A stretch of 64,000 bases of DNA from Bryum argenteum (Eukaryota; Streptophyta; Bryopsida; Bryales; Bryaceae): positions 11,077,001 to 11,141,000 of the forward strand of contig CM073325.1 of the NCBI GenBank assembly GCA_037043015.1. The letters are read 5' to 3'. Within the stretch, counting starts at the first letter, position 1. Each line of letters starts with the position of its first letter. The notes beneath the pieces are model-generated. The model was not told the DNA's origin, searched no databases, and was given only the letters and a program-made list of their open reading frames with translations. Of the stretch, positions 24,311 to 35,640 are shown piece after piece. Position numbers and translations under genes: made by a program.

Positions 24311-27300
24311 ATGGCGGGGAGGGGGAACGGCGCGACGGCGCACCAGCTGAGCAATGGGCTGTATGTCTCCGGGCAACCGGATCGGTACAAGGACAAGGGG
24401 AGCATCATGAGCGTGCCGCAGATGCCATACACGGGCGGGGACATCAAGAAGTCCGGGGAGTTGGGCAAGATGCTCAACATCCCCGTGGACACCACGGCTT
24501 CTGCGAAAGCGGGCGGGCGCAGGTCCGGCAGTGGAAATGGGCGGGGCGTGGCGTCATCGTCATCCCACTCGGGGCCGACTTCTTCCGGCCCCTTAAACTC
24601 CTCCGGCGCGCCGTGGGTCCCTGGCAAGTCCGCGGGCACATTCTCTGGTCCATTCTCGGGACCATTGAGCAGTAGCAGCAAACCCACGTCCGGGGTGGTG
24701 AATGTTGTTAAGCCTGTTTCCGGGCCCTTGAAGACTTCGGGGCCGCAGGTGGTACTGCCGGCGACTGGGTTGATTACTTCAGGGCCGATAACTTCCGGGC
24801 CGCTACGGAAGGGCCCGTTGTCGGGACCCCAGGATGCTGGCGCTGTTGCGGCGGCATCGATCTTGGCCTCGGGAGGAAGCTCAATCAAGATCGGCGAGAG
24901 TGGCCGTCCCAGTGGGAATGCTTTGGCGATCAATAGTTTGAACAATGTGCATTCATACTCGTTTCCGAAGAACTTCCCTCGTATGATCTTGTACGCGCTG
25001 ATTCCGCTGTTTGTCATCGGCTTCATTGCTGGCTCTTTCATCTTCGCTGCTGTCAAGAATGCTGTTCTGCTCTTTGTTGTGGCTGCGCTCTTCGGCGTTG
25101 TTGTGCTGCTTCTCGCTTGGAATACGTTCTGGGGCGAGCGCGCCATCTTCGGATTCATGGCTAAACACCCACTCTCCGATTTGGCTACAGCCAAAGACGG
25201 CCAACTCGTGAAAGTCACTGGGGTAAGTACCCCCCTCCACTCTTTTTACAGCCACATTTTGCTTTCATGGCTGCAGCGTCCCTTGAACTCTGCATGCACA
25301 GTGAGGAGCCATGGAGTCCTGCGAATCGTTTGAGATTTTAAAGTAGAACATTCTCACAATAGCTCTGCAATCAACTTCTTTAGGATTTAGTGCACCATCT
25401 CAACTGTTAGACTGTCTATGCTCTCTTGTGACTTCTGAGAATTTATGACATTATAGCAATGGATGGAGCATGATACATTGATTGATTAGTGAGGTGCCAG
25501 AGAGTCATTACAGATTCTGAACCTAAACATTCTCACATTAGCTCTGCAATCAACTTCTTTACGAGCTAGTGCACCTTCTCATGTGTTGCTCCTCAAGGGA
25601 CGTATGAAGCTCCACACCGGAAAAGCTGTCGTTGAGGACATATGCCCTCCTTCTCGCCCACAAATCATGATAATTATGGGATTCGAGTGTGGGAGGGCTT
25701 CATATGTCTTCACTATTACGGGCTCTCTTGTGACCTCCGAGAATTCACGGCATTGTAGATATGAATGAAGCTGGAGACTGAAATTTATGTTACAATTCAT
25801 GCAGGTTGTGACCTGCGGAAGTGTGCCGCTGGAGTCATCGTATCAGCGGGTATCGCGCTGTGTGTACACTTCCACGGGTCTGTACGAGTACCGCCACTAT
25901 TCTTCGAAGAAAGCTCGCGAGAAGCATCGGCGCTTTACTTGGGGACTTCGACACCGAGAGGTCTGTTGAAAATTTCCATTTGAGACACATTCATACTCAA
26001 CCCCAAATTGTCGTTGTGATCAGAAAGCTCTTTCATGGTATGCAATGTGTATGATATATCAATGGTTCAATACAGAAATGTACGGTTAGATTTTCCATAC
26101 TTGTCTTTTCTAAACCTGGGAATCGTAAAGAGCAACAAGTGGTCTCTCACAGGGTGGATATGTCATGTCACTTTGGGGTTAAACCTTTAGGGTTCTTATG
26201 TAGGCCATGTTCTCATCTGTTATGTGCATGTTCTTTCAGAGATATGTGGTGGATTTTTACATTTCCGACTTTCAAACTGGCCTCCGAGCCTTGGTGAAAT
26301 GTGGCTATGGAGCTCGTGTGACCTCTATTGTAACGGAAAGTCCGATCGTGGATGTCCTTCCTGGACAGAAGGAAATTCCTACAGATTTTCTTCGCTGGTT
26401 GACTGAACGTAATCTCTCTGCCGACGACCGAGTCATGCGGCTCAAAGAAGGGTAATGACCACCACCAACTCTCAATATTACATAACAAAAGTTGCAGTGC
26501 AAGGTTGAGGATTCTCCTTCTGTCACCTTGACCTAAATGTCGAAAGACGAGCTTAAAGTTTCGAAAGACGAGTTCTGAGTAATGAAAGATGAAATCACTC
26601 AGAATTTTCATTCAACGATTGATATTAAGAGGGAGCTTTGAATGGACAGTAAGCAACCTTATTTCCATCCGAAGAGTGCTCTGCTTCCAAAAGTCCAAAT
26701 AAGCATATAAAAAGATGAATTGCTAGTATCACATTGACCAGGTCCCTCTTTCCTCGCACACGGTGTTACATTCTAGAGCCCATGAAAGGCCCTGTAGGAA
26801 TGCGCAGTCTTCAAAATTAAGCATATCTCGGAACATACTAGCAGTATTCCTGAGATTCTGCAACTTGAAACCTACTTCAGAGGAACTTTTTATCAATTTG
26901 AAAGAATCCTTCTCTTTCAAAATGAAAATTTCTACGATCTAAGCAGATGAATAGTGTTTCATTTGAAGATTTCTGAGCCCATCAAGGGCACTGTAGGGAA
27001 TGTGCAGTTTTCAAGTGCTCGAACTTCACTCTTGGAACCTACTGTAGAGGACTTTCTTTTTATCGAAGATTCTATCCCTCCGGTCTAAGCATTATTTGAT
27101 TACGCAGGTATGTGAAGGAAGGAAGCACAGTAACAGTAATGGGAGTGGTGCAACGGCATGAGAACATACTGATGTTAGTGGCACCCCCGGAGCCAATGTC
27201 AACAGGATGTCAATGGCCGAAGTTCATTCTACCAGCGACTTTAGAAACAATCATACTACGAAGCGAGGAGCCTTCCAAGGTGGACGGAATACCCGTCTAA
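24311..27300 (+). CDS. At1g16860-like two-pass membrane protein (plant-specific)
   Basis: Four exons: 24311-25222, 25805-25960, 26240-26451 and 27108-27300 (TAA), joined by GT/AG introns that keep frame, giving 490 residues. The start MAGRGNGATAHQLSNGLYVSG and the PDRYKDKGS motif match the plant family often annotated as ubiquitin-specific membrane protein At1g16860 (about 474 residues); no biochemical role is firmly known. Residues about 60-200 are a low-complexity stretch with repeated SGPL/SGPI motifs. Two hydrophobic helices follow, near residues 225-246 (starting MILYALIPLFVIGF) and 249-272. After them comes a conserved globular part (SYQRVSRCVYTSTGLYEYR, DFYISDFQTGLRALVKCG) and the C-terminal YVKEGSTVTVMGVVQRHEN. 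The ATG is the first in frame after a GC-rich leader. The encoded protein looks intact. A long minus-strand frame (24169-25218) is only its GC-rich antisense shadow. Confidence 0.92.
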
Positions 27301-28218
27301 TCAATGGTCACTATTGTGAAATATCGGCAATGAGTGTTTAGTACTGTAAGGCGAATGAGTAGGTGACTTCTCCTAGTTTAAAGTTCAGAGTTGCCCAATT
27401 CAGTGCTGCCAGCCCAAGACTCGAAACCGGCACGAAAGAGGTGAGTACCAACTCTCAAAGCCTCTTTTTCTTTTTTTTCTCTCGGAGCAATCAAGCCTTC
27501 TAAGCTTGTGATGGTGCTGATGAAGAAGGCTATTTATAGGAAGGTAGCAAGCGGGGGACGGGAGGGGAGGCGTTGTTGGTGGCGACGAGTTCAGCACACA
27601 GCCATTGCTGTACATAAGGTAGCATGGATGATGATGTACTTCTATAGCTTTGAGTTGACATTTTTCAATACTGTTTTTAGATAGATAGATAGATAGAAAG
27701 TAGGCCCTCTGAAATGTAATTTTTTTGTATTGGTCAGTCCAGAGGTCTGGACAAATCTTTGCAGAATTCTGGAGATGTGTGGCAATTTTCCTGTTGTTCA
27801 TGGCTTTGATTCTTTAATGTGGATTGTGATTTACCGTTGGAAGCACGTTTTCAAGAGCTTTCTGATGGGTACATCATGCGCATCACTTGGAGGAGATGTG
27901 CAAACAGTAGATTGGAGTGAAATTGGGAGAGACATATTCAGTTGTGGTTTGGATTAATTTCATTCCCCTACCAGAATCAATGGCCGTGGCTTACATCAAC
28001 TCCTATAGTCGACTTGCCTCAAAACTGCAAAACAGTTTTCATTCCCCTTCTAGAATCAATGGCCGTGGCTTACATTGACTCCTACATTCGACTTGGCTCA
28101 AAACTGCCAAAAAGCCTCAGATTGCAAGGTGAAAATTTTCAACTAATTGATGTACTTTTAGGAATGTAATTGTAAGATCTTATACCTAACTTGTCTATGT
28201 GCATGCATACCAATTCTT
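27301..28218. other. 3' flank of the membrane-protein gene with a 70 bp direct duplication
   Basis: 27961-28030 and 28040-28108 are direct copies (shared TCAATGGCCGTGGCTTACAT). A short GATA run is at 27681-27696. Frames at 27730-28169 contain the duplication and have no domain. Confidence 0.6.
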
Positions 28219-28652
28219 AGGTTCAAATGAAAGGCCAAGCCCACCCGTAATAAAAGGCTAAATGGGCTCTATAGGATTCTCAGAGACTACTATGTGAGAC
28301 CTCTTGAAAAGAGAGACTACTATGTGAGACCTCTTGAAAAGAGAGACTACTATGTGAGACCTCTTGAAAAGAGAAGCTAGCTGAATTTAGTTAAGGTACG
28401 AAGCATTCTTTTGTTGTGAATATTTGATCATCTTTTTCTTAAAATTATATAGCCTCGATATAGAGGTCTTATGAGATAGAAGGATCCATGAAAGGTTTGG
28501 GCATGTAGAAAACCTTGTATTAGATCAAAGACTCCACATCTAAGATGATAAATTGGACACAATCTGGAATTTTTTAATTTATTGGTAGAAGGTTCAAATG
28601 AAAGGCCAAGCCCACCCAAATAAAGGCTAAAAGGGCTCTACAGGATCCTCAG
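28219..28652. repeat. 63-65 bp direct repeats flanking a 30 bp triple tandem repeat
   Basis: 28219-28283 and 28590-28652 are near-identical direct copies containing TGAAAGGCCAAGCCCACCC. Between them, 28283-28372 holds three identical 30 bp units that begin GAGACTACTATGTGAGACCT. The outer repeats could mark a rearranged insertion. No coding content recognised. Confidence 0.8.
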
Positions 28653-28833
28653 AATTAAAGTACACTGAGAACTACAGGGCATATTCTACTGGCAAATTCT
28701 ACTGGGAAAAAGCCCCTGGGGCTTCTTCGTGCGTTCAAGGGTTAACCTAGGCTACCGACCTACTGTGTTGTTGACGCACATTGGCTTTTGAATTGAATGT
28801 GATTGTTAACCGAAACCAGTAACGCTTCGACGT

Positions 28834-28921
28834 AGCTTGGCGACACAATCCTTTTCATAGAAGTTGAAAGGTTGAGTCGGATTGACAAGAACTCATATGA
28901 AAAGGATTGTGTCGCCAAGCT
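28834..28921. repeat. Perfect 25 bp inverted repeat, 38 nt loop
   Basis: 28834-28858 (starting AGCTTGGCGACACAATCC) and 28897-28921 are exact reverse complements. The transcript of either strand would form an uninterrupted 25 bp stem. It is not part of any transposon I can delimit. Confidence 0.9.
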
Positions 28922-29911
28922 TGGTTGTACTCCATTTTTACATCAAAGAGTTACAATACTTTGCCCTCATTTTTATTTTGGAAATCGTTTTAGTGGTATT
29001 AGGTTAGTTTATTTTCCAACTTGATACACCATAGAAATTGACTTTCTAATATGGCACTATACTCTCTAATAAAGTACCGTATATATGAATTAACCAACTT
29101 AGCTTTACCTTTTTGAGTTTATTTTTGTGCCTTTGGCTTTATAAATCTACAATCTAAGGGTAGAAATGTTCTTTATGGTAGACATGCTCACACTCAAGCA
29201 CCATCATAATATTAAGCTTTAAGAAATCATGAATTGAAAACAAGTGGTAAATAAGAACGATTGCAGTTGACCAATATTATAACATTTAGAGGGAATAAAA
29301 TTGCAGGAAAGGAAAAATATCTATGCTTAATTTTGTCTACAGCCTACATGTTTAAGGCAATTGTGGATAGAATTAAATGGTTTAAAAGAATTGCTCTATG
29401 GGTATGAAGAGAACTTACTTGAAGAGTCCTTGCAAGGTTTAAATGAATCATTAAATGTGTAGAGTTGCATTGAGACTCTTTTCCTAGTCTTTCATTTAAG
29501 GCATGTAGTTTGTTTGTTTTCTTTTGTTTTGCAAGTGACATTATGATCTTGAGAACCGCGACATGAGGTGTATTTGAAAGCGGGTTTTTTTTATAAAGTT
29601 GTTGAAAAAAATCTACAAACTGCAAAACGGGTCGTCGGGTCCCCAAGTATTGAAGTATTCATGTCCTTGGGGCATACTAGTAAAAAATAAGAGACAATTT
29701 ATGATTGTGTGGAAGTGCATCCTCAATGTAACATCAAAATAAGTGTCAAATATAAAAGCAATTGTGCTCTATCTAAAGAAAAATTATGAATAGTCACACC
29801 ATACTAGACTTATATAGAGTGTGAACCTACAGAGTCGGGAGGGCTTTGTCCAATTAAGAAAAGAAGAGGAGGCTTTAACTAAGATAGGTGCACCTATAAG
29901 CGTACAATTAC
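28922..29911. other. AT-rich spacer
   Basis: No gene recognised. The longest frame (29344-29646, minus) has no domain and ordinary chance composition. Confidence 0.5.
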
Positions 29912-30655
29912 TTAACCCTTAAGCGGGCCGAATGTCGATTTTCGACATTTTGGATGAAGCCAGGGATGTTTGAAATCTCCCCGACTTCTCATCCTCGCGA
30001 TTTTTCGTCCGTCGATTTTTTTGCCTTCTTGGTAAGTGGGAGTAGTTTATTGTGCACTTTACTGCGTTTACAAATTTTACTCCCACATTTTTCAAAGGGG
30101 ATTTTAGTAGTGAATTTTTCTCATGATAAGGTTGGTTCTTGCATTTTGGTGTGAAAATTTGCCATTTGGGCACTGAAATGGGGCAGTTGGGCACGGGTTG
30201 TAATTTGCAAAAGAAATGCAATTGGAAAGAGAGATTTGAGTAAGTAAATAATAAATTTGAAAGAAGTGGGGGAGGGGTTAGTGAGTAATTGCCACTGCCA
30301 TGGCAGTTGAGCCTCCATTTTTTGAGTGCTCCTCCAACTTGAAGGCATCAGCCGTTGGTTTTTGGACACAAAGGCGGTTTTCAAAATCAAATTTTTGCTT
30401 ATGCCTTAGACCATTCAAAATCTTGCCATGATAAATGCTCCAACAATAAAAAGTGGCAAATTTGTGCACCCAACGTCTTACATTCAGATTTCAAACCAAA
30501 AAAATCAAGCCTTGGGAACCACCACCACCAACTATCTCCAATGGCATCAATGCCATAACTTCCAAATTCAAAATAGACGTACATGGGTTTCTCCAACAAA
30601 CTCCTCTACCAATTTGCCTCAACACACCTAACTTATACCTCTCCAACCTCATAAA

Positions 30656-32893
30656 ATGGATTCATCATTAGAGAGTTTGCTTTGTGAAGCTAGGGAGGAG
30701 TTAGTAAGGTGGGGAAAGCATGAGAAAGGTTTGGGAGAGGTGCAACTAGGGTACTTGCTAGATTTGTTGAATAGAGAACATCTATTGAGTTTGCCATGCT
30801 CCTCCAAAGTTGAGAAACATGACACACCAGAGGGAATTAGGCATTTGTTTTACCATCACGTAAGCAACATTTTGGGGTGGAAGGAGAGGGTGCCTGAGGG
30901 TGATAGTTTTGGGAGAAGTCCTCTTATATACAATTTGGTGAGGCAAATTTGGCCTAGTCAACATCATGGCAACAACGAGGAGCAGATCCATACAATTGTC
31001 TACAGAAATGGAACGACGGGTGGATCAGGGAGAGGAGGCCAGCAGCATTCAGGTAAAACTAATCTCACCATGATTTTACATACACTTAGATTTATGATGA
31101 TTGGAATCTGATGCTAAAAAACGCCATGCACATAGCAGGTGCGATTTGTGAACCAAGAGGAAGACTCCGGGCACAACCCCTCCCTAGATCAAGACTACAG
31201 CGAAGGAAGCGAAGGCAGGAGAGCCCAGACTCATCCAAGCAGGGGAACGGTTTTCAGCAGGGAGGGCGGGCAGGAGAGCCTGTCGCCGGAGCTGCATCAA
31301 AGGACAACACCGACAGCGCTGATCGGCGCCTCCCACATTGCAGCCAATCCACGCATCGAACGACCTTCGCGGGCACGGTGGCTGGCAAGAACGTCGGGGC
31401 AGCAAACGCTCATGAACAACAAGGAGAAGGTAACAATCACGAAAATCCTCCTGGCTTCAACTATCGTGAATACCAAAACCACAAATCTCATGAAAACTGC
31501 GGCTACGGGAACAAGCGGGAGAGGAAGCAGTTTGCTAGTACCTTGCACAGGAGATTCATGGGGGAGGGGTCGAGGCGCCATGAGAGCTCCGTGGAGGCTT
31601 CCTGGATTGTCAAGGAAGGTGCCAGACCCACTGGCCACGAATCCTCCGAGGTCGATGGAGCAGCCTCTGCCAAAGTTCAGATCGCTGGAGCAGAGTGTGC
31701 CGAAGTTGAGGTCGCTGGAGCATCTTCTGCCAAAGTTGGCGACCACAACTGCACCGTCAGAGACGACCGAGGAGTTAGCAAGGTTGGTGGACAGGTCCGC
31801 CGGTGGAGGAGCCTCGTCGGGGAGAACAAGGTCTGCAGCGAGGGCGGCGTCGGTGCTGCCGTCGATCAGCACAGAGTCGGCGAGGCTAGTGGACAGCGGG
31901 GCTGCGAGGCTTCAAACTCAAGCTATGCCGACAGCTTCGGCAGAGGCTGCTCCAACAAGGTCTTCAGGTCGTGCAGTTCGTGCGAGGCGTGTGCAGGTGC
32001 TTCCGCAATCATCACCACCGCTCCTGCAGACAAAACAACCTCAGCGAGTCTCCATGGATCCGACCTTGCCTAGGCATATTGTTTCACCTGTAGAAGTCAG
32101 GGTGCTTCAGCAAAGAGTGTTAGGTCCAGAGAGTGAAGCTGTAGAAGAGGATGAGGAAAGTTTAGAGCAGTGGTTGAGGGGAACTGCCACAGGAAGCTTT
32201 GTATGTCCAATCTCATCAAGATTGATGTATGTGGTGCAAGTCAACGATGTAAGCATGGAAATACCATTTGGCGATATTGCTACGATTTATGCACACACAC
32301 AGTTGCAGGAAAGTGAAGAAGAAGTGGGCGAACCTGAAGATCTTGCTCCTCCTTGTGGTAGTGACTTCGGCGATTCATCCAGTGAAGAGGAACTGGACTT
32401 GCTCCTACTCAATGACGACTTCGGACACCAGCTTCAGAATTCGAATACCGAATTCGGATCTCAGATGCGTAGACTTGGCGGCCGATGGAGCGAGGGCGCG
32501 AACAGAAGAGCCGCTGCCACGGGGATGCACTCGGGCCCCAATTGGGCGACAGATGGTGGCATGCAGGCTGCCGTTTTCCACGAGGCAGCCAGTGGATGGC
32601 TTCGGAGGGCGGGAGCCGACGAGGTGGCAGGCCCCGCCGAGCGAACAGGCCCCGCCGAGCGAACAGGCCCCGCCGAGGTGGCCCCTCCGAAGCCATCCGA
32701 GCCTGGCTGGCCCCGCTCAGAAGCTAGCAGGCCTTCCGAAGGTGGCAGGCCCTCCGCCCTCCGAAGCCATTCAAGCCACCGAGGCCACCGCCGAGCGGAC
32801 AGGCCCTCCGAAGCCATTCAAGCCCTCCACCGCCGAGCGGACAGGCCCCGCCGAGGTGGCCCCGCCGAATTTCACTCAGTCCTTGGGGGTTAG
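30656..32893 (+). CDS. piggyBac element 5' coding region (upstream exon plus long open frame)
   Basis: The first exon starts at ATG 30656 (MDSSLESLLCEAREELVRW) and appears to end at a donor after 31052. An acceptor (CATAGCAG) precedes 31139, from which a 584-codon frame stays open to 32893. That frame includes Pro/Ser-rich stretches and an acidic segment (EEEVGEPEDLAPPCGSD) of the type often found ahead of piggyBac cores. The splice as read literally enters the neighbouring frame (open to 32073), so the exon connection is unresolved. From 32600 to 32870 GC-rich tandem units encode AERTGPAE-like repeats in more than one frame. It is probably the N-terminal part of the transposase or an accessory protein; no function is claimed. 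Confidence 0.5.
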
Positions 32894-34652
32894 AACCCCA
32901 TGTACAAACTTTTCTTTGGGGGTTAGGCCCCCAAGTGAAAGCCCTGGAGGCAACATGCATGTGTCTCACAGCGAGCAGCCACACTTTGCTGAAGTTGAAA
33001 GTGGGCCTTCTAATGGTGGAAGGGGGAGAGGAAGGGGAGTGGTAAAAACTCTAAGTAATTGGGATATTGGGCCATTTTTCAAGGAGTGCTACGCCGATGA
33101 GTTTTGGGGCAAATTTGGCTCAAAATACACTCATGACAACGTTGTTTTCACCGGCCCTAGTGACGGCCCGCCGTATGTTCTTAGGAAATTGACACCCTTG
33201 TTAGACTTGTTCCACAAATTCTTCACAAGGAAGACTTTGCGGAAAATAGTTAGAGAGAGTAACCGATATGTCGCTTCAATTGATCCCGCCACGGGATTTA
33301 CTAGGGGCCCCAAAGATTGGTGGAGATTGACGGTTCCGGAGTTAGAGGCGTGGCTAGGAGTGTCAATACTAATGGGGTTGAAAATTATGCCTAACCGTAG
33401 ATGCTATTGGAGGGGTAGAGAACCGTTTTATTATTGTCACACTATTGCTAACACCATGAGCATGAAGAGATATGAAGCTATAACAAAATGCTTGCATATC
33501 CATGATGACTCCATGGCCCCGACGGATAAGAATGATCCTAACTTTGACAAATTAGTGAAATTGAGGTGGCTAATTGAGGAGGTGAGACTCCAATGTGTGG
33601 CAAATTGGAATCTTGGACAATTTGTAACCGTTGATGAGCTCATGGTTAGATACAAAGGAATCTACGGCCACGGCATGAAGCAATACATGCCAAACAAGCC
33701 GGTCAAGTTTGGCTTCAAAATTTGGGCGGCGGCGGATTCGAAGTCCAAGTACCTCTACAACTTCCAAGTCTACACGGGGGCGGACCTGAAGAAAAGTCTG
33801 CGCACGGCGAAACCGGGGGAGGCGAAAACGGGATACGAAGTGGTGATGGGGTTGATGGAGGGATTGCACGGGCGGGGCCATGTTGTCGTCACCGACAACT
33901 TTTTCACCTCGCCAAGACTTTTTGTCGATTTGCATAGCATGGGGACATACGCCACCGGCACCGTGCGCGCCAATCGGATCGGCTTACCGAGCGACTTGGT
34001 GGACAAGCGGCGGTGGGCAAAGCAACCCCAAGGGAGCTCCGATTGGCGCATGCATTGCACCAGTGAGTTATGCTCTCTTGTTTGGGTGGACAAGAAACCC
34101 GTGCTTTTATTGTCAACCCACGCGGAGCCATTGTCACCGAATACTGAGGTGCCTCTTACGGTGCCCCGTTATACCCGTGGGAGGACTGAGCACATTCCTA
34201 CTTCTCCTATGCACTTGGAATATACGCGCATGATGCGCGGCGTTGATGTGAGTGACCAACTTAGAGGAGTGTACATGGCGCTATCGAAAACGCATAAGTG
34301 GTGGCATCGTATATTTATGTTCTTGATAGACTTATCTATTACGAATGCATGGATAATACATAAGCGGGAGAGTGCGGACTTGAGGAAGACTCCTCGGAAT
34401 CATTTGGACTTTGTTTTGGCTTTGGCATTCTCACTCATGGCAGAGTGGCGGCGAGACCGGAAGGGTGTGGTGTCTCTTACCACATACACCCCGGGCACTC
34501 ATGGGCTTGAAAAAGTTCCAAGAGCTAGGCACCAATGTGGGGTTTGCAAAGACAAAAAAAACCTAACCAATTATGTTTGCAAAGATTGTGGTGGAGTTTG
34601 GTATCATATGGGGCAATGTTTCAATAAGTCCCACTTCGCTCGACGGAGGTAG
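32268..34652 (+). CDS. piggyBac transposase (DDE_Tnp_1_7)
   Basis: An open frame of 794 codons; the conserved core starts near 33000 (LSNWDIGPFFKECYADEFWG). The three catalytic aspartates of piggyBac transposases are visible: D456 in VTVDELMVRYKG, D543 in VVTDNFFTSPRL and D660 in RGVDVSDQLRGVY. The supporting block MPNKPVKFGFKIW is also present. The C-terminal Cys/His-rich finger is intact (CGVCKDKKNL, then VCKDCGGVWYHMGQC). The enzyme excises and inserts DNA at TTAA without leaving a footprint (family knowledge). The first ~230 codons are a GC-rich repeat region overlapping another long frame, so the true start is probably supplied by splicing from upstream. No internal stop or missing catalytic residue was seen. 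Confidence 0.9.
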   Translation: MAILLRFMHTHSCRKVKKKWANLKILLLLVVVTSAIHPVKRNWTCSYSMTTSDTSFRIRIPNSDLRCVDLAADGARARTEEPLPRGCTRAPIGRQMVACRLPFSTRQPVDGFGGREPTRWQAPPSEQAPPSEQAPPRWPLRSHPSLAGPAQKLAGLPKVAGPPPSEAIQATEATAERTGPPKPFKPSTAERTGPAEVAPPNFTQSLGVRTPCTNFSLGVRPPSESPGGNMHVSHSEQPHFAEVESGPSNGGRGRGRGVVKTLSNWDIGPFFKECYADEFWGKFGSKYTHDNVVFTGPSDGPPYVLRKLTPLLDLFHKFFTRKTLRKIVRESNRYVASIDPATGFTRGPKDWWRLTVPELEAWLGVSILMGLKIMPNRRCYWRGREPFYYCHTIANTMSMKRYEAITKCLHIHDDSMAPTDKNDPNFDKLVKLRWLIEEVRLQCVANWNLGQFVTVDELMVRYKGIYGHGMKQYMPNKPVKFGFKIWAAADSKSKYLYNFQVYTGADLKKSLRTAKPGEAKTGYEVVMGLMEGLHGRGHVVVTDNFFTSPRLFVDLHSMGTYATGTVRANRIGLPSDLVDKRRWAKQPQGSSDWRMHCTSELCSLVWVDKKPVLLLSTHAEPLSPNTEVPLTVPRYTRGRTEHIPTSPMHLEYTRMMRGVDVSDQLRGVYMALSKTHKWWHRIFMFLIDLSITNAWIIHKRESADLRKTPRNHLDFVLALAFSLMAEWRRDRKGVVSLTTYTPGTHGLEKVPRARHQCGVCKDKKNLTNYVCKDCGGVWYHMGQCFNKSHFARRR

Positions 34653-35640
34653 TGCGCCATGACCATGTAAGATTTTCTTCCTTCCATGTTATTTTGTTTT
34701 ATGTCCTTGATTTTCTTTCGATTTGACTATGTATTTTCACTACTACTATGAATTACTCCAAGGTATTTGGTTATGCTATGGAGTTTTGGGTTACTCCAGG
34801 GAGTTATTTGGTTACTCAAGAGATTGTTGGGGATAGTCTAGGGACTTTTTGGGTTATTCCAGGAACTTTTTGGGTTATTCCATGGACTATTCGGGTTAGT
34901 CCAGGGACTTCTTGGCTTACTCTAGGAAAATTTCGAAGCTCATAAGGGGGGGTTTATTCTTCCAGGAAGGGTGATATGGGGTGGATTTCATATCCCCACA
35001 AGGGGCCAAATCAGCATGGGAGGCATGTGAGACATTGATGGGAATTCAAGCTTCTAATATTATTTTTCTAATTTATTCCGTGTACTTTACCATGGTGTCA
35101 GGGAACTAAGGACTTCTTTGTATCATCTTTCTGTTTTTTTCTTTATAATGGTCTGCCCCTCCCACACAAAGATTTGTCCACGGAGGACAAGAGTGTGGGT
35201 GGGCAGCCTTGAAACACTATTGAGGCAAAGCTCCTTTTTCAACCTACATGCATTTCAAGTAGGATTGTGTGCAAATGGAAATAGGTACTTTTGTTTTTTT
35301 TTTAGGAATAGTTTCCTTGCTTCATGCCAATGAAATTAGCATTTGCCAAATTTCACTTCGAGGGAATCTTTGATATGGCTTTCCACATCAAAGTCTGAAA
35401 TTGGTGTCTGCCCCTCCAATTTCGGGTCTCACTTTTGGGTTTCAATCAAGTGGATGCAACCTCACCCAAGCTCCAAATGGCATATAAATTGGCACTTCTA
35501 CTATTTAGACTAGGGAGAAGAAGATCCTACGGTTACAATTTTAGTTTGCAGCCTCAATTATCAACTAATGAGCTTGACATTTTTTTGAGTGTTGGACCCC
35601 CGTCCAGCGGGCCCAATGGATCGAAACGTTTAGGGGTTAA

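Larger units (their letters stand above)
29912..35640 (+). mobile_element. piggyBac-family DNA transposon, apparently complete (5.7 kb)
   Basis: The element is bounded by TTAA at 29912-29915 and 35637-35640. It starts TTAACCCTTAAGCGG and ends CGTTTAGGGGTTAA; the terminal inverted repeat is short and imperfect (CCC(T/C)TAA(G/A)CG). Just inside the left end is a palindrome, TGTCGATTTTCGACA, also found in the ~975 bp elements at 36471 and 52269. Inside are an upstream exon, a long GC-rich frame and the transposase frame, all on the plus strand. The non-coding 1 kb after 34652 is AT-rich with short GGGTTA(T/C)TCCA repeats (34790-34920). The transposase frame is open, so the element could be active, pending its splicing. 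Confidence 0.88.

Noticed and set aside
24169..25218. 349-codon minus-strand frame
   Set aside because: It lies antisense to exon 1 of the membrane-protein gene; GC-rich codon structure explains its openness and it has no domain.
31297..31872. 191-codon minus-strand frame in the piggyBac element
   Set aside because: It is antisense to GC-rich plus-strand coding sequence, with no recognisable motif.
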